Positions 39,795 through 50,214 are shown, counted from the stretch's first letter. The stretch is 64,000 bases of DNA from Cohnella rhizosphaerae (GCF_029525575.1 NZ_JAPDIA010000008.1:2170001-2234000), one strand, 5' to 3'. The notes: generated by a model not told the origin, from the letters alone. A program made the numbers and translations.

Positions 39795-40877
39795 TTAGCC
39801 GGTGTAGGCGTTAATCTGCGCCGGGCGCTCCACCGGCTGCTCGTACGTAGCGCTGTCTGCGCCGGTGAGCTTGGTGCTGCCGTTGACGGCGACCGCGACC
39901 TTCGGAGCGCCCGTCGCCTCGGTCAGGGTCAGCACCAGGCCCTCCATCATCTCGGCCGGCATCGGCATCCCGGCGGCCCAGTCCTGCTCCTGCAGCTTGA
40001 CCTGCACGGTATCCGACTTCAGGGCGAGCTCCTCCACCTTCGTATTCGCGAGCATGACGGCTTCGAGGCTGTTCGTGTCCTGCGGCCCTTTGATCAGCTC
40101 GCCCAGCGCGGCGCGAGCGCGGTCCTGCTGCCGCTCCACAAGACGGGTCACGGGCACGAAATAGCCGTCGCCCTGCTCGTTCTTGGCGGAGAAATAAAGC
40201 GTCACGGCCATCGAGTCGCTCACTTTGACCTGCGGGGAACGCTCCAGATTAATGCCGATGTTGCGCGTGAGCAGGCCTGGAACCGGGAGGCCGGAAGCCG
40301 GCAATTTCGCCATGTCTTGACCGGCGACGGTCAGATGCACCTTGTCGATGCCCGGCAGCTCCGTCATCGTCCAGACGATCGCCTCCAGCGCCTTGCGCTC
40401 GTCCGATGCCGGAATGCCGGACAGCGGCTTCGCGAAGTCGACGGTGACCGAGCCGGCTTCGGGATTTTTAACGACCTTCGACACGACCGTACCTTCGGGC
40501 AGCACCGGCGTGAAGCCCGGAGGCAACTGCCCCGCCAGCTTGGCGTCCGCGGTCATCCACGCCAGCGCTTCGATCTCCGGCGCGTCTTTCCCCGCCTTGC
40601 CTTCCTGCTTGGACCGGTCGAGCGTCATCGGCGCGACGTAGCCTCTGCTATCCTTCAGATACACGGTCAAGCCGTCCGCGATCGCGGAGCTTCCCATCGG
40701 CGCCATGGCGTCGTCGGCTGCCTGGAGCATCTGGTTTTCGACGGCGGAAGGGGGCGGGTCGATCGGACTTGTGGCGGTCTTTTCTACGCCCGAGATGCCG
40801 CAGCCGGTAACCGCGACGGCCAGTCCTCCAGCGGCCAGCAGCTTCCACAACGGTTTGCGAAAATGAACAGGTATCAT
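39795..40877 (-). CDS. gerM: Spore germination/sporulation lipoprotein GerM
   Basis: 360 residues, two GerMN domains. Lipobox VTGC at the end of the signal peptide; first GerMN about residues 75-205 (LTVYLKDSRGYVAPM ... IPASDERKALEAIVWTM), second about 215-340 (AVTLYFSAKNEQGDGYFVPVTRLV). In Bacillus GerM assists engulfment and germination. ATG at 40877 has GGGAGG 11 bases upstream. In Bacillus, rph follows gerM directly; here the ger operon lies between them on the other strand. Confidence 0.93.
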   Translation of the reverse strand: MIPVHFRKPLWKLLAAGGLAVAVTGCGISGVEKTATSPIDPPPSAVENQMLQAADDAMAPMGSSAIADGLTVYLKDSRGYVAPMTLDRSKQEGKAGKDAPEIEALAWMTADAKLAGQLPPGFTPVLPEGTVVSKVVKNPEAGSVTVDFAKPLSGIPASDERKALEAIVWTMTELPGIDKVHLTVAGQDMAKLPASGLPVPGLLTRNIGINLERSPQVKVSDSMAVTLYFSAKNEQGDGYFVPVTRLVERQQDRARAALGELIKGPQDTNSLEAVMLANTKVEELALKSDTVQVKLQEQDWAAGMPMPAEMMEGLVLTLTEATGAPKVAVAVNGSTKLTGADSATYEQPVERPAQINAYTG

Positions 40878-41048
40878 CTTTGCCAATTCCTCCCGCAGGG
40901 GCGCCGCGCTTTATCGCTTCCCTCGTATTGTAGTACTATGTATACGAGCCCCCGGGAGAAATATGTACGGTTTGTCCGGCTCTTGCAAGGAATATAATGA
41001 TCGTGATCGCTCGCAAGCGGGAGCGGCAACGGGAAAGAGGTGTGCATC

Positions 41049-41603
41049 ATGTCCAATCCGGCCAACTACCGGCTTAATAGCAAGGAAGTCGCCCAGGCGA
41101 CCATGGACTGGCTCGGCAAGCGCGGCGTCTCGAAGGAACAGATCGGCCAGCTGGTCATGCTGCTGCAAAAGGATTACTTCAAGGATCTGACGCTCGACGA
41201 GTGCGTGACGAACGTCGAGGCCGTGCTGTCCAAGCGCGAAGTCCAGAACGCGGTGCTGACCGGCATCCAGCTCGACATGCTCGCGGAGCAGGGCCAACTG
41301 CTGCCTCCGCTCCAGAACATGATCTGGCACGACGAGGGGCTCTACGGCTGCGACGAAGTGCTCGCGCTCAGCATCGTGAACGTTTACGGCAGCATCGGCC
41401 TCACGAACTTCGGTTACGTCGACAAATTCAAGCCCGGCGTGCTGAAAAAGCTGAACGAGAAAAACGGCAAGGACGTGCATACGTTCCTGGACGATATCGT
41501 CGGCGCCATCGCCGCGTCCGCGGCCAGCCGGATCGCCCATCGCAAGCAGGCGGAGCGCGAAGCCGTCGAGGAAGCCCTCGGCGAGCATACGCAAGCTGAA
41601 TAA
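41049..41603 (+). CDS. pgpA: Phosphatidylglycerophosphatase A-like protein
   Basis: YutG/PgpA family, 184 residues. Conserved LTGIQLDMLAEQGQLLPPLQNMIWHDEGLYGCDEVLALSIVN region, then LTNFGYVDKFKPGVLKKLNE and DDIVGAIAASAASRIAHR. Dephosphorylates phosphatidylglycerophosphate in the related enzymes, though this Bacillales group is soluble and its activity is less certain. ATG at 41049 with AGAGGTG upstream. Diverges from gerM. Confidence 0.85.
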   Translation: MSNPANYRLNSKEVAQATMDWLGKRGVSKEQIGQLVMLLQKDYFKDLTLDECVTNVEAVLSKREVQNAVLTGIQLDMLAEQGQLLPPLQNMIWHDEGLYGCDEVLALSIVNVYGSIGLTNFGYVDKFKPGVLKKLNEKNGKDVHTFLDDIVGAIAASAASRIAHRKQAEREAVEEALGEHTQAE

Positions 41604-41626
41604 CGCATGAGATTCGTCCTGCAACC

Positions 41627-41674
41627 AAACGCCCCCATTAGAGCGCCAAGGCGCTCTGACGGGGGGCGTTTTTT
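41627..41674 (+). terminator. Terminator of pgpA
   Basis: AACGCCCCC-TTAGAGCGCC pairs with GGCGCTCTGA-CGGGGGGCGTT, followed by TTTTT. One arm has C5 and the other G6, so the stem has a bulge that a run-length error would explain. Confidence 0.9.
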
Positions 41675-41804
41675 AGGCGGCGTCGGCCAATCACCTAAGG
41701 GTAGATGTCCTCATATGATGGTGTATTCTCGCCTGCGTCCGCAAAGCGGCCTATCCCTGGCCGTTCGAGGGCGGACTGCGAGCAAGTTGGAAGGAGCCGT
41801 CCAC

Positions 41805-43173
41805 ATGCCTACCCCAAAGGTCGACGTCCAGGTCGTAAGCTCAGGCATAATGGCCGATGACGTCCTGATGCTGGGGGGATTCGGTGATAAAGGCAGCCAA
41901 AATCCCGGCCCAGCAGCAGCTTATCCTGCAGTTCGGTTCCTTTCGCCAGTCGGTCACCGTGATCCCCGTGCCCCGATACGACGGGCTTCGCGTCGGGCAC
42001 GCTCTGGCCAGGCGCATGGGACTCGCTACGGGCACGCCGCTGCGAATTCAGTACCGACCGGGATCCCGCACGCTGTCGCTCGGTCCCGTCATCGGCGTGC
42101 TGGTCAGCCGGGACTATCCGGCGCAGCCCGACAAGCCGTTCGGAAGCATCACGATGTTTTGCCGGGAGCTGGTGGACGCCTGCCGCAGCCAAGGCGCGTT
42201 CGTCTACTTTTTTACGCCCGGCGGCATCGGTTCCCGGAGCGGCGGCGTAGAGGGCTGGGTGTATCAGGGCGGCTGGCATCAGACCGTTCTTCCGGCGCCG
42301 GACGTCGTGAACAACCGGCTGACCTCGCGCAAGCTCGAGAACAAATCCAGCGTCCAGCAATTTCTGATCGACATCAAGCAGCGCTATGGCGCCCAAGTGT
42401 TCAACGAGAAGTTCCTGGACAAATCCGAAGTGTTCGACGCGCTCAAAGGCGATGCGGCGGTGCTGCGCTATTTGCCCGAATCCCATTCGCTTCAGAACTA
42501 CGCGACGCTCAAAAACATGTGCGCCAGATACGCGTCCGTCTTTCTCAAGCCGGTGCGCGGCAGTCTAGGCAAAGGCATCATCCGGCTCAGCCGCGCGGGC
42601 CAGGAGGGCTGGACGGCTTCGTTCACGACCCCGCTGGGCACGCGCAAGCAAATGTATCCCAGCCTGATGAAGCTGTTCGGTGCGATCAGCGGCAAGATGA
42701 AAACCGTCCGGTATTTGATTCAGCAAGGCTTGACGCTCATCGAAATCGGCGGCCGGCCCGTCGACTTCCGGGCGCTGACGCAAAAAAACGCTTCGGGAAA
42801 GTGGGTCGTCACCTCGATCGTCGGCCGAATCGCGGGCAGCCAGCATTACGTGTCCAACCTCGCTCGCGGCGGCACGCTGTCCACGGTGAGGGAGGCGGTG
42901 GCCAGATCGAACATGGCGCCTGGCGCGCGCAAGGACGTATCGGCGCGGCTGCATAAGGCGGCGCTCGATATTTCCAAAGGCGTCGACGAACGCATCCCAG
43001 CTCACTTCGGCGAGCTCGGCGTCGATCTGGCGCTCGATACGTCGGGACGGGTATGGTTGCTGGAAGTGAATTCGAAGCCTTCCAAAAACGACAACACGCC
43101 ACTAAACGAGGGGAAAATCCGCCCGTCCGTGCGGATGATGATTCAATATGCCCGTTACCTTGCAGGATTCTGA
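41805..43173 (+). CDS. YheC/YheD-family ATP-grasp protein 1 (frameshifted in this sequence)
   Basis: First of five consecutive paralogs. About 455 residues: an N-terminal ~90-residue beta domain (LQFGSFRQSVTVIPV), GPVIGVLVSRDY, then an ATP-grasp fold with YASVFLKPVRGSLGKGIIRL and the C-terminal metal site ELGVDLALDTSGRVWLLEVNSKPS. YheC and YheD of Bacillus subtilis are spore-coat-associated. Break at G6 (41873-41878); with five, VLMLG continues DSVIKAAKIPAQQQLILQF. AAGGAG lies 8 bases before the ATG. Substrate unknown. Confidence 0.88.
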
Positions 43174-44486
43174 CGGCGCGGGCCGCGGCGCCCGGCGATC
43201 GGCGTCCGGCGTTCGGCGCGCCCGTGCGCGGAAGGATCGCTCCGCCGACGGGAACGCGCTGCGCCCGATCGGCATTCTGGTCAGCGAACGAAGCGAATAT
43301 GTCCGCGGCGATGCGGCGGCGCCGTTCGCCGAAGCGGACTTCATCCGGCGTCTGATGGCCGCCGCTCCCCGGCATGGGCTCGTCGCGTATGCGTTCGATC
43401 CCGCGTCGTGGGACAGCCGCACGAACGCCGTCGCCGGCTGGCGCTCCACCGATCGCGGATGGCAGAGGGAAGCCGTGGAGGCGCCCTCCCTGCTCTACGA
43501 CCGGCTCTGGCCGGACGACCGCGCGTCCCGCGAACGCAGCTTCGCCGCGCTGCGCATCATGCGGGAGCGCGGCGGCTTCAGGCTGCTGAACGGCAGCCTG
43601 CCGGGCAAGACCGCCGTGTTGCGGGCGCTGTCCCGCTGTCCCGAGATTCGCCCGCTGCTGCCGCCGTCCGCCCCTTACCGGGGCGAACGCTCGCTCGTCG
43701 ACTGGATCGATGCGAGGGGCGGCGCAGCCTTCCTCAAGCCCGCCGGCGGCTCGCAGGGAAAAGGCGCGCTGGTCCTCGCGCAGTCGCAGGGCGGGGGGCT
43801 GGACGCTGAGCGGCCGTGACGCTTCCGGCGGCCTGCTGCGGGCGCGCAGGCTCCCTCGCCGGGAAGCGCTGCGCGAAGTCGCCGCCCGGATCGGCCATCG
43901 TCCGTATGTGATGCAGCCGCTGCTTAAGCTTCGCGGACCGGACGGAGAGCCCTTCGATCTGCGCGCGCTCATGCAGAAGGATGGCGGCGGCGCCTGGCGA
44001 ACGACCGGGATCGCGGTCCGAACGGGCGCGCCCGAATCCGTGACCGCCAATCTTCACGGCGGCGGGGTCGCCCGGCCGGCAGGCCCTTATCTCGCCGGAT
44101 TGTTCGGCGAGCCGGAGACGTCGCGGCTGCTCGAGCGCCTTCGCAAGGCTTCGGACGGCATCGTCTTGCGCCTTGAGCAATTGTACGGTCGCTTCGCGGA
44201 GCTCGGCCTCGATTACGGCATCGACCGCGAAGGCCGGATCTGGTTTCTCGAAGCGAACACGAAGCCCGGACGCGCGTCCATGACCGCAGCCGGAGAAGCG
44301 GCCATGTCGGATGCGATTCACAACCCATTGGCCTATGCGCGTTACATCCTGCTTGTATCATCTGGGAGGGTATGTCATGAGTTTGACCTTGTGCAACGTT
44401 CACTTCACGCAGCAAGCGGAGAAGGTCGTATGGCTGTCCAGCCCGCTCGCCAAAATGCTGAAGGTGGACGGTCGCAGAACGATTAA
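43148..44486 (+). CDS. YheC/YheD-family ATP-grasp protein 2 (frameshifted in this sequence)
   Basis: Second paralog. The family part starts at about residue 37 with LRPIGILVSERSEY; then AAFLKPAGGSQGKGALVL, FDLRALMQKDGGGAWRTTGI and LGLDYGIDREGRIWFLEANTKPGR. It lacks the N-terminal beta domain of protein 1. Break at G6 (43793-43798); five G give SQGGGWTLSGRDASGG. The start is uncertain: the first ATG has no ribosome site and overlaps gene 1. The 3' end also overlaps gene 3 by 110 bases, which suggests a further length error near the end. Confidence 0.82.
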
Positions 44487-45751
44487 CGTGAAGCTGGGCC
44501 GGGATGTCGTGCCCGCCGCCCTGAAAACCTTGAAGCGCAAGGGACATCACGTCTTCCTGTCCGCCGGGCTCCGGCGCTCCGTCCGCGTTCCGAAGTCGGG
44601 CAACGTCTACCTGGCCGACGCGAACGGCGACGAGATCCAGCTCGGACCGCTCATCGGCGTGCTGACGGACGGCGACCGCTCGCAGACCGCGCCGTTCGGC
44701 GCCCGCACCGGCTTCGTCAAGCAATTGCTCGCGATCGGCCAGAAGAAGGCGTATTTTTTCGCGTTCACCCCCAAGGACATCAACTGGCAGCAGGAGACGG
44801 TGCACGGCTGGTTCCTCGACGGCGGCGGCGGCTGGGTGCGGCGCGTCGTGCCGCTGCCCGACGTCGTGTACAACCGGCTCCCGAGCAGGCGCGCGGAGAC
44901 CGGCAGCTATATCACCTCCCTGCGGGAAAAATTCGTTCGCAGGCACATCCCGATTTTCAACTGGAGCTTCTTCAACAAGTCCGACGTGTACAGCCTGCTG
45001 GACAACGACCCGGAGGCGCTTGCCCATCTCCCTGAATCGATCAACAACCCGACGTCCGAAAAAAATCAAAGAGCTGCTCGAAAAACATCATTTCCTTTAT
45101 TATAAGCCGACCGGCGGCAGCCTGGGCATGGGCATCTACCGCCTGACCTACCATCCGAAGCGAGGTTACTTCGTCCGCTACCGCAGAGGCGCGAGCAACG
45201 TTCTGCTGCGGTTCACCACCTTCGCGAGCCTCGTCCGGATGCTCAAAGCCCGCCACGGCGCGCGCTTGTCCGGCTATGTCGTGCAGCAGGGAATCCGGCT
45301 CATCGAGATCGACCACTGCCCGATCGACTTCCGCTTCCACATGCATAAAAACGGCGACAACCGTTGGGTCGTAGCCGGCATCGGCGCGAAAAAAGCGGGC
45401 CGCGGCAGCGTGACGACCCACGTCAAAAACGGCGGTCAGCTTATGACGCCGGAACAGGCGCTTAGCCGGACGTTCGGCGACCGCTCGTCCGAGGTGCTGC
45501 AAAACGCCAAGGATGTCGCCGTCAAGCTGTCCGAGGCGATCGAACGCAACTATACGCATACGCTCGGAGAGCTCGGCCTGGATATCGGCATCGACAAAGA
45601 CGGGGAGATCTGGATGTTCGAGGCGAACGCGAAGCCGGGCCGCTCGATCTTTAAGCATCCCGCGCTCAAGGAGCAGGGCAAGGCCTCGCTCGAATATATC
45701 CTCGACCACTGTCTCTATCTCAGCAAATTCCGCAGGAAGGATGAGTCCTGA
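44377..45751 (+). CDS. YheC/YheD-family ATP-grasp protein 3 (frameshifted in this sequence)
   Basis: Third paralog, about 457 residues, with the N-terminal beta domain (LCNVHFTQQAEKVVWLSS), GPLIGVLTDGD, ATP-grasp core FLYYKPTGGSLGMGIYRL, FRFHMHKNGDNRWVVAGIG and ELGLDIGIDKDGEIWMFEANAKPGRS. Break at A7 (45059-45065); six A give TSEKIKELLEKHHFLYY. GGGAGG is 7 bases before the ATG. Its stop overlaps the start of gene 4 (TGATG). Closest in layout to Bacillus YheD. Confidence 0.88.
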
Positions 45752-46931
45752 TGCTACGACCAGCCGCAGCAGAACCTGGCGCGCTCGCCTTGGCGCCCGG
45801 AACCGCGAACGTGCAGGCGCAGGAGAAGCCCGTGCTCGCGATCTTGACGATCGACGACGACCTGCAGCTGTTCCGAGGCAACCGCCAGAACTTCGCCGAC
45901 CTGCTCCAAACCGGCGAGGAACAGGGGTTCCTGACGTACGTCGTGACCGTCCGCAACCTGAAGCTCACCGCGCCTCGCGTGTTGGGCTTCACCTACAACG
46001 CGCCCAAAGATTTATGGCTCAAGTCGTGGTTCCCCCCGTCCGACGCTCGTGTACAACCGCATTCCGCAGCGCGAGGACGAGAGACTGCCCTGGGTGCGCA
46101 AAAAGCTGGCCAAAATCGCCAATCAACCCGACATGGCTTTTTTCAACCGCCGGTTTTTCAATAAATGGTCGTTGTTCAAATGGCTGAGCGCGTATAAAAC
46201 GACGCGGGAATTCGTCCCCGAGACGAAGCGCCTGACCGAACAATCGGTGCTGGCCGGCATGCTGCGCCGCCATCCGCTCGTGTATCTGAAGCCTGTGATG
46301 GGCAAGGCCGGCGTCGGTATCATGACGGTCAAGATCTCTCCTCAAAAAAAACTTGCCTTACCGCCTGCAGGTGCAGGACGAAAAGGGCAGCAGCACGTAC
46401 CATTGCTCGACGCTCAGCCGGCTCTGGCTGCGGGTGCGCGCCAATGCGAAAAACCAATCCGAGCCTTATATCGCCCAACAGGGAATCTCGCTCGCGAAAG
46501 TGAACGGGCGACCGTTCGACCTGCGCGCGCTCGTTCAGAAAAACGCGGACGGCCTTTGGGAGCTGACCGGCATCGGCGCGCGGATGGCGGGCTCGTCGAG
46601 CATTACGACGCATGTGCCGCGCGGCGGCTCGATCGAGGATCCGGAGCGGCTGCTCGCAGCCGTATTCGGACCCGAAAAGGCGCAGCAAGTCTTCTCGAAG
46701 GTCCGCCAGACCGTGATCGTGCTGGCTTCCCGGATCGAGCGTTCCGCCCGCAGCCGGCTGTTCGAAATGTCGATGGACCTGGGAATCGACGAGGAAGGGC
46801 ATATGTGGTTTTTCGAGGCGAACTCGAAACCGATGAAATTCGACGAGCCGCATATTCGCAAAAAATCGCTCGAGCGTATTTTTCAGTACGGCCAATATAT
46901 CCATCGGCGGCGTCAGCAAGAACGAAGGTAA
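45751..46931 (+). CDS. YheC/YheD-family ATP-grasp protein 4 (two frame breaks in this sequence)
   Basis: Fourth paralog, about 392 residues after repair, YheC-like short form without the beta domain. Starts with an extra ~25 residues, then PVLAILTIDDDLQLF; LVYLKPVMGKAGVGIMTV; FDLRALVQKNADGLWELTGIG; MDLGIDEEGHMWFFEANSKPMK. Breaks at C6 (46032-46037; five restore SWFPRPTLVYNRIPQ) and A8 (46344-46351; seven restore SPQKNLPYRLQVQDEKG). Confidence 0.87.
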
Positions 46932-46995
46932 GGCGGGACGCCGGCGATGAGACCGGACGCTCCCATGCGGCAGATTCCGAACCGAGGTGACGAAC

Positions 46996-48249
46996 GTGGC
47001 GGCGCAGCCGACGCTTGGCATATTGACGCTATACTTGAACGACCGCAAGCTGCTGGAGGAAAAACCCGTCTATGCGCGGATGACCGCGATCGGACGCAAG
47101 CACGGCCTCTCCGTGTTCGTCTTCACGCCGGACGACGTCGACGACGCCGGCGACCGCATCCACGCGATGTTCTACCTTCCGGAATCGCGGACGTGGGAAC
47201 GCCGATGGGTCCGGTTTCCGCAGCTGATCTACGACCGCTGCCGGATCCAGCGCAGCGCGAGATTCCAGCGGCTGCTCGCTTTCAGGCGGAAATACGGCCA
47301 TTTGACGTTCCTGAACCGTCCGCTGCGCAACAAGTGGACCGTACACCGAACGCTGGGCAAAGTAGCCGCGTTCGAGCCTCATCTGCCTTCGACGCGGTTC
47401 TACGATTCGCCCGACGACGTGCAGGCGATGCTGCGCAAGCATTCGCTCGTCTACGTGAAGCCGATCAACGGTACGGGCGGCCGCGGCATCCTGCGGGTCG
47501 AGCGGATGAAAGACGGGACGTTCGCGGTGCAAGGCCGGGACCACGGCCGCCGCATCGTAACGCCAAGACGGGTGTCCAAGGAGCAATTGGCCGGCGTACT
47601 GCGGTCGTGGGATAAGCATGGCGACCGGTATATCGTGCAGCAAGGGCTCCATATCCGGCTGCCGAGCGGGCGGGTGCACGATTACAGAATGCTTGTGCAA
47701 AAAAACGGCGAGGGCGAATGGACCGTGACCGGCTGCGCCGGTCGCGTCGGTCCGCCCCGCAGCATTACGAGCAATCTGCATGGCGGCGGCAGGGCCGTGC
47801 CTATGAAAACGCTGCTGCGCGAATGGATCGGCAGCGAGGAGCGCATCGGCCAAGTCCGCAAGACCGCCGAGACGCTCGGCATCGGCGTAGCGCGCCATCT
47901 TGAGCGCACCTACGGCGCGCTCTGCGAGCTCGCGCTGGATCTGGCGATCGACCGCGAGGGGCGCGTATGGCTGCTCGAGGTCAATCCGAAGCCCGCGCGC
48001 GAGGTATTCATCCAGGCGGGCGAGCGCGACGTGTACCGGACGGCGCTGTCGCGCCCGATCGAGTACGCGGTATGGCTCCATCGCCAGCGCCGGCTCTCGC
48101 GCACCGGCAAAAGCCGCCTGCCGGCCAGCGCCGGCCCGGCCAGTGCCGGGTCCGCAGGCATGGGCGCGGGAGCCGCCGCCGAGGCCGGGTTCGACAACTG
48201 GCCGCAGTCAGTCGCCGGCCAATCGGCCGGCGGCGGTCCGCTCTTTTGA
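46996..48249 (+). CDS. YheC/YheD-family ATP-grasp protein 5 (intact)
   Basis: Fifth paralog and the only one with an unbroken frame, 417 residues. LGILTLYLNDRKLLEE start, LVYVKPINGTGGRGILRVE (ATP loop), RMLVQKNGEGEWTVTGCAG, LALDLAIDREGRVWLLEVNPKPARE (metal/ATP site). I prefer the GTG at 46996, 5 bases after GAGGTGA; a GTG at 46987 is in frame but overlaps that site. It has an unusual ~40-residue tail rich in Ala, Gly and Ser after the family end. Last of the run, followed by a terminator. Confidence 0.9.
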   Translation: MAAQPTLGILTLYLNDRKLLEEKPVYARMTAIGRKHGLSVFVFTPDDVDDAGDRIHAMFYLPESRTWERRWVRFPQLIYDRCRIQRSARFQRLLAFRRKYGHLTFLNRPLRNKWTVHRTLGKVAAFEPHLPSTRFYDSPDDVQAMLRKHSLVYVKPINGTGGRGILRVERMKDGTFAVQGRDHGRRIVTPRRVSKEQLAGVLRSWDKHGDRYIVQQGLHIRLPSGRVHDYRMLVQKNGEGEWTVTGCAGRVGPPRSITSNLHGGGRAVPMKTLLREWIGSEERIGQVRKTAETLGIGVARHLERTYGALCELALDLAIDREGRVWLLEVNPKPAREVFIQAGERDVYRTALSRPIEYAVWLHRQRRLSRTGKSRLPASAGPASAGSAGMGAGAAAEAGFDNWPQSVAGQSAGGGPLF

Positions 48250-48373
48250 TCGAAGCGCCTCGCCCCGACATCATTGTCATCGCTTCTATACAACGGAGCA
48301 TTGCCTTAGTCGCCCCCCTACGAACGATCGTTTTGCTTTCTGCAGGCTTGGTTCCTGCTCGATCGCCGCAAAC

Positions 48374-48417
48374 AAAAAAACAGAGTCGGCGCTCCCTTGG
48401 AGCCGACTCTGTTTTTT
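48374..48417. terminator. Bidirectional terminator between the ATP-grasp run and the HAD gene
   Basis: CAGAGTCGGC-GCTCCCTTGGAGC-CGACTCTG with seven A on one side and six T on the other. Confidence 0.92.
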
Positions 48418-48431
48418 CATGCCCCCCTGCT

Positions 48432-49100
48432 TCAGCGCACCAGCTTCAGCAGCTCCGAAAAGCGCCCGATCCGCACGTCCGCTTCGTCCAGCTCGCCCTC
48501 GCGGCGGAAACCCGCATAGTCGCAGCCAACGGTAAACAAGCCGTTGCCTTTGCCGGCTTCGACGTCCGAATGCCGGTCGCCGACCATCCACGCCGACTTC
48601 GCGCCGCTTCTCTCGAGCAGCAGGCGTACCAGCTCCACTTTGGACGGCGTGGCATATTCGCCGGCGCTGTAGAAGCCTTCGAACAGCTCGCCGATCCCTC
48701 GCAGGCGTGGCACTTCCTTGACGTAGGATTCCAGCCCGTTGCTGGCCACGAACAGCCGCACGCCGCGCGACTTCAGCTCGCCCAGCACCTCCGGCACGCC
48801 TTCGTACAATTCGCCCCGCCCGCGCTCCAGCTCCTCCAGCTCGTACTGCAGGAGCAATTCGTTCGCCCGGTCCTGCGCGGCTTGCGAACCGTCAGGCATC
48901 ACCTTCTGCCAAATATGCTCCAGCAGCATGCCCAGCGAACCTAGCAAGCGCTCGACGGGCGGTTCGGGCGAGAGATATAAACCTTCCTCCCGCAGCGTGG
49001 CGAAGACGCGGCGGTGCACCTCCTCCAGCAGCGTCTCGGTACGGAACAGCGTCCCGTCCAGATCGAAAAGCATCGCTTCCGGCAAATCGTACGGTTTCAT
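48432..49100 (-). CDS. HAD-family hydrolase (phosphoglycolate phosphatase-like)
   Basis: 222 residues. Nucleophile motif FDLDGTLF (Asp13, Asp15), motif II VASNGLESYV, motif III lysine in ATPSKVELVRLL, motif IV VGDRHSDVEAGKGNG; helical cap of subtype C1 between motifs I and II. Phosphatase of unknown substrate. GAGGAG lies 6 bases before the ATG. Confidence 0.9.
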   Translation of the reverse strand: MKPYDLPEAMLFDLDGTLFRTETLLEEVHRRVFATLREEGLYLSPEPPVERLLGSLGMLLEHIWQKVMPDGSQAAQDRANELLLQYELEELERGRGELYEGVPEVLGELKSRGVRLFVASNGLESYVKEVPRLRGIGELFEGFYSAGEYATPSKVELVRLLLERSGAKSAWMVGDRHSDVEAGKGNGLFTVGCDYAGFRREGELDEADVRIGRFSELLKLVR

Positions 49101-49270
49101 AATCGGCTCCTCTTTTTTTCATCCATCATACCGGAGCCGGGGAAATGTGGCAACTTTTGCAGCCCGTCTATTAAACGTCCGATATCCATCTATTGTTCGT
49201 CCGTTACTCCTCCGTTCACTGTCCATTTTCGGCTGCCATTCGTCCGCAACTGCCCGCAACGACGTGCGAC

Positions 49271-49303
49271 GATCCCCTTAAGACGAAGGCGCCTCAAGGG
49301 GAT
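49271..49303 (-). terminator. Hairpin downstream of cotJC
   Basis: GATCCCCTT and AAGGGGATC flank a GC-rich loop about 36 bases past the cotJC stop. No U-tract, so termination is unsure. The rest of the 238-base gap up to the HAD gene holds nothing I can call. Confidence 0.4.
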
Positions 49304-49338
49304 CGGCTAGCTAAATAATCGTCTTGCGTGCACTATGC

Positions 49339-49909
49339 TCAATACACCTTCTTCTGCTCCCGATCCGCCTTGATGATCTCGACCGCTTCGCGGAACCGCA
49401 GCGAGTGGATGATCTCCCGCTCGCGCAAAAACTTGAGGCTGTCCTGGATGTCGACGTCGTCCGTCATGTCGATCAGCCACTGGTACGTGGCTCTCGCCTT
49501 CTCCTCCGCCGCGATATCCTCGTACAGGTCGGCGATCGGATCGCCCTTGGCCGCAATATAGGCCGCCGTCCAAGGCACGCCCCCCCGCATTTTCGTAAAA
49601 TAACGCGCCGTCGTGGTTCGCGAAGTGCGGACCGAGCCCGGCGGCTTCCAGCTGCTCCACGGAGGCGTCCTTGGTCAGCTTGTAGATCATCGTGGCGATC
49701 ATCTCGAGGTGCGCGAATTCCTCCGTCCCGATGTCCGTCAGCAAGCCGATGACTTTGTCGGGAATCGAATAGCGCTGGTTCAGATATCGAAGCGCGGCCG
49801 AGAGCTCTCCGTCGGCGCCGCCGTACTGCTCGGACAAGTAGCGCGCCATACGGATATCGCATTTGCCGACTTTGACGGGATACTGCAGCTTCTTTTCATA
49901 AACCCACAT
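49339..49909 (-). CDS. cotJC: Spore coat protein CotJC, manganese-catalase family (frameshifted in this sequence)
   Basis: Inner-coat protein of the manganese catalase fold, about 189 residues. Metal ligands expected at GELSAALRYLNQR, GTEEFAHLEMIATM, AAEEKARATYQWL and REREIIHSLRF, all present. Break at C7 on the plus strand (49580-49586); six restore ENAGGVPWTAAYIAAKGDPIADL. GAGGGGGG precedes the ATG by 6 bases. Third gene of the cotJABC operon, sigma-E controlled in Bacillus. Confidence 0.93.
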
Positions 49910-49925
49910 ATCGCGCCCCCCTCTT

Positions 49926-50214
49926 CTACACTTGCCAAGGCCACGGCGTGTCGACCCACTGCCAGGGATAACGGCTGAAGCTGTTGCCGAAGTTCATCTG
50001 CGGACCGTACTTTTGCTCGAACGACGCCATCAGCTGCTTGCGGATTTGCGCGAGCTGGTTGAATTGCTGGAGCGCCTGCATGTCTGCCGGATGGGTGTCC
50101 AAAAAAAAGGTTCAGCTCCACCAGCGCGAAGTCGACCCGCTGAATCTCCAGCAGATCCCGCTTGTAAGCCTCCCCCTCCCCGCTGCGGCGCTTGCTGCGC
50201 ATAGGCGTGCTCAT
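49926..50214 (-). CDS. cotJB: Spore coat protein CotJB (frameshifted in this sequence)
   Basis: About 95 residues. LLEIQRVDFALVELNLFLDTHP after repair and the C-terminal NFGNSFSRYPWQWVDTPWPWQV match the family well. Break at A8 on the plus strand (50101-50108); seven restore the frame. The start is uncertain; the ATG at 50214 has no strong ribosome site. Lies between cotJA and cotJC. Confidence 0.9.

Noticed and set aside
43148..43258. An Arg-rich N-terminal domain on ATP-grasp protein 2
   Set aside because: The first ~36 residues have no ribosome site, overlap the previous gene and look like a misread frame; I do not treat them as a real domain.
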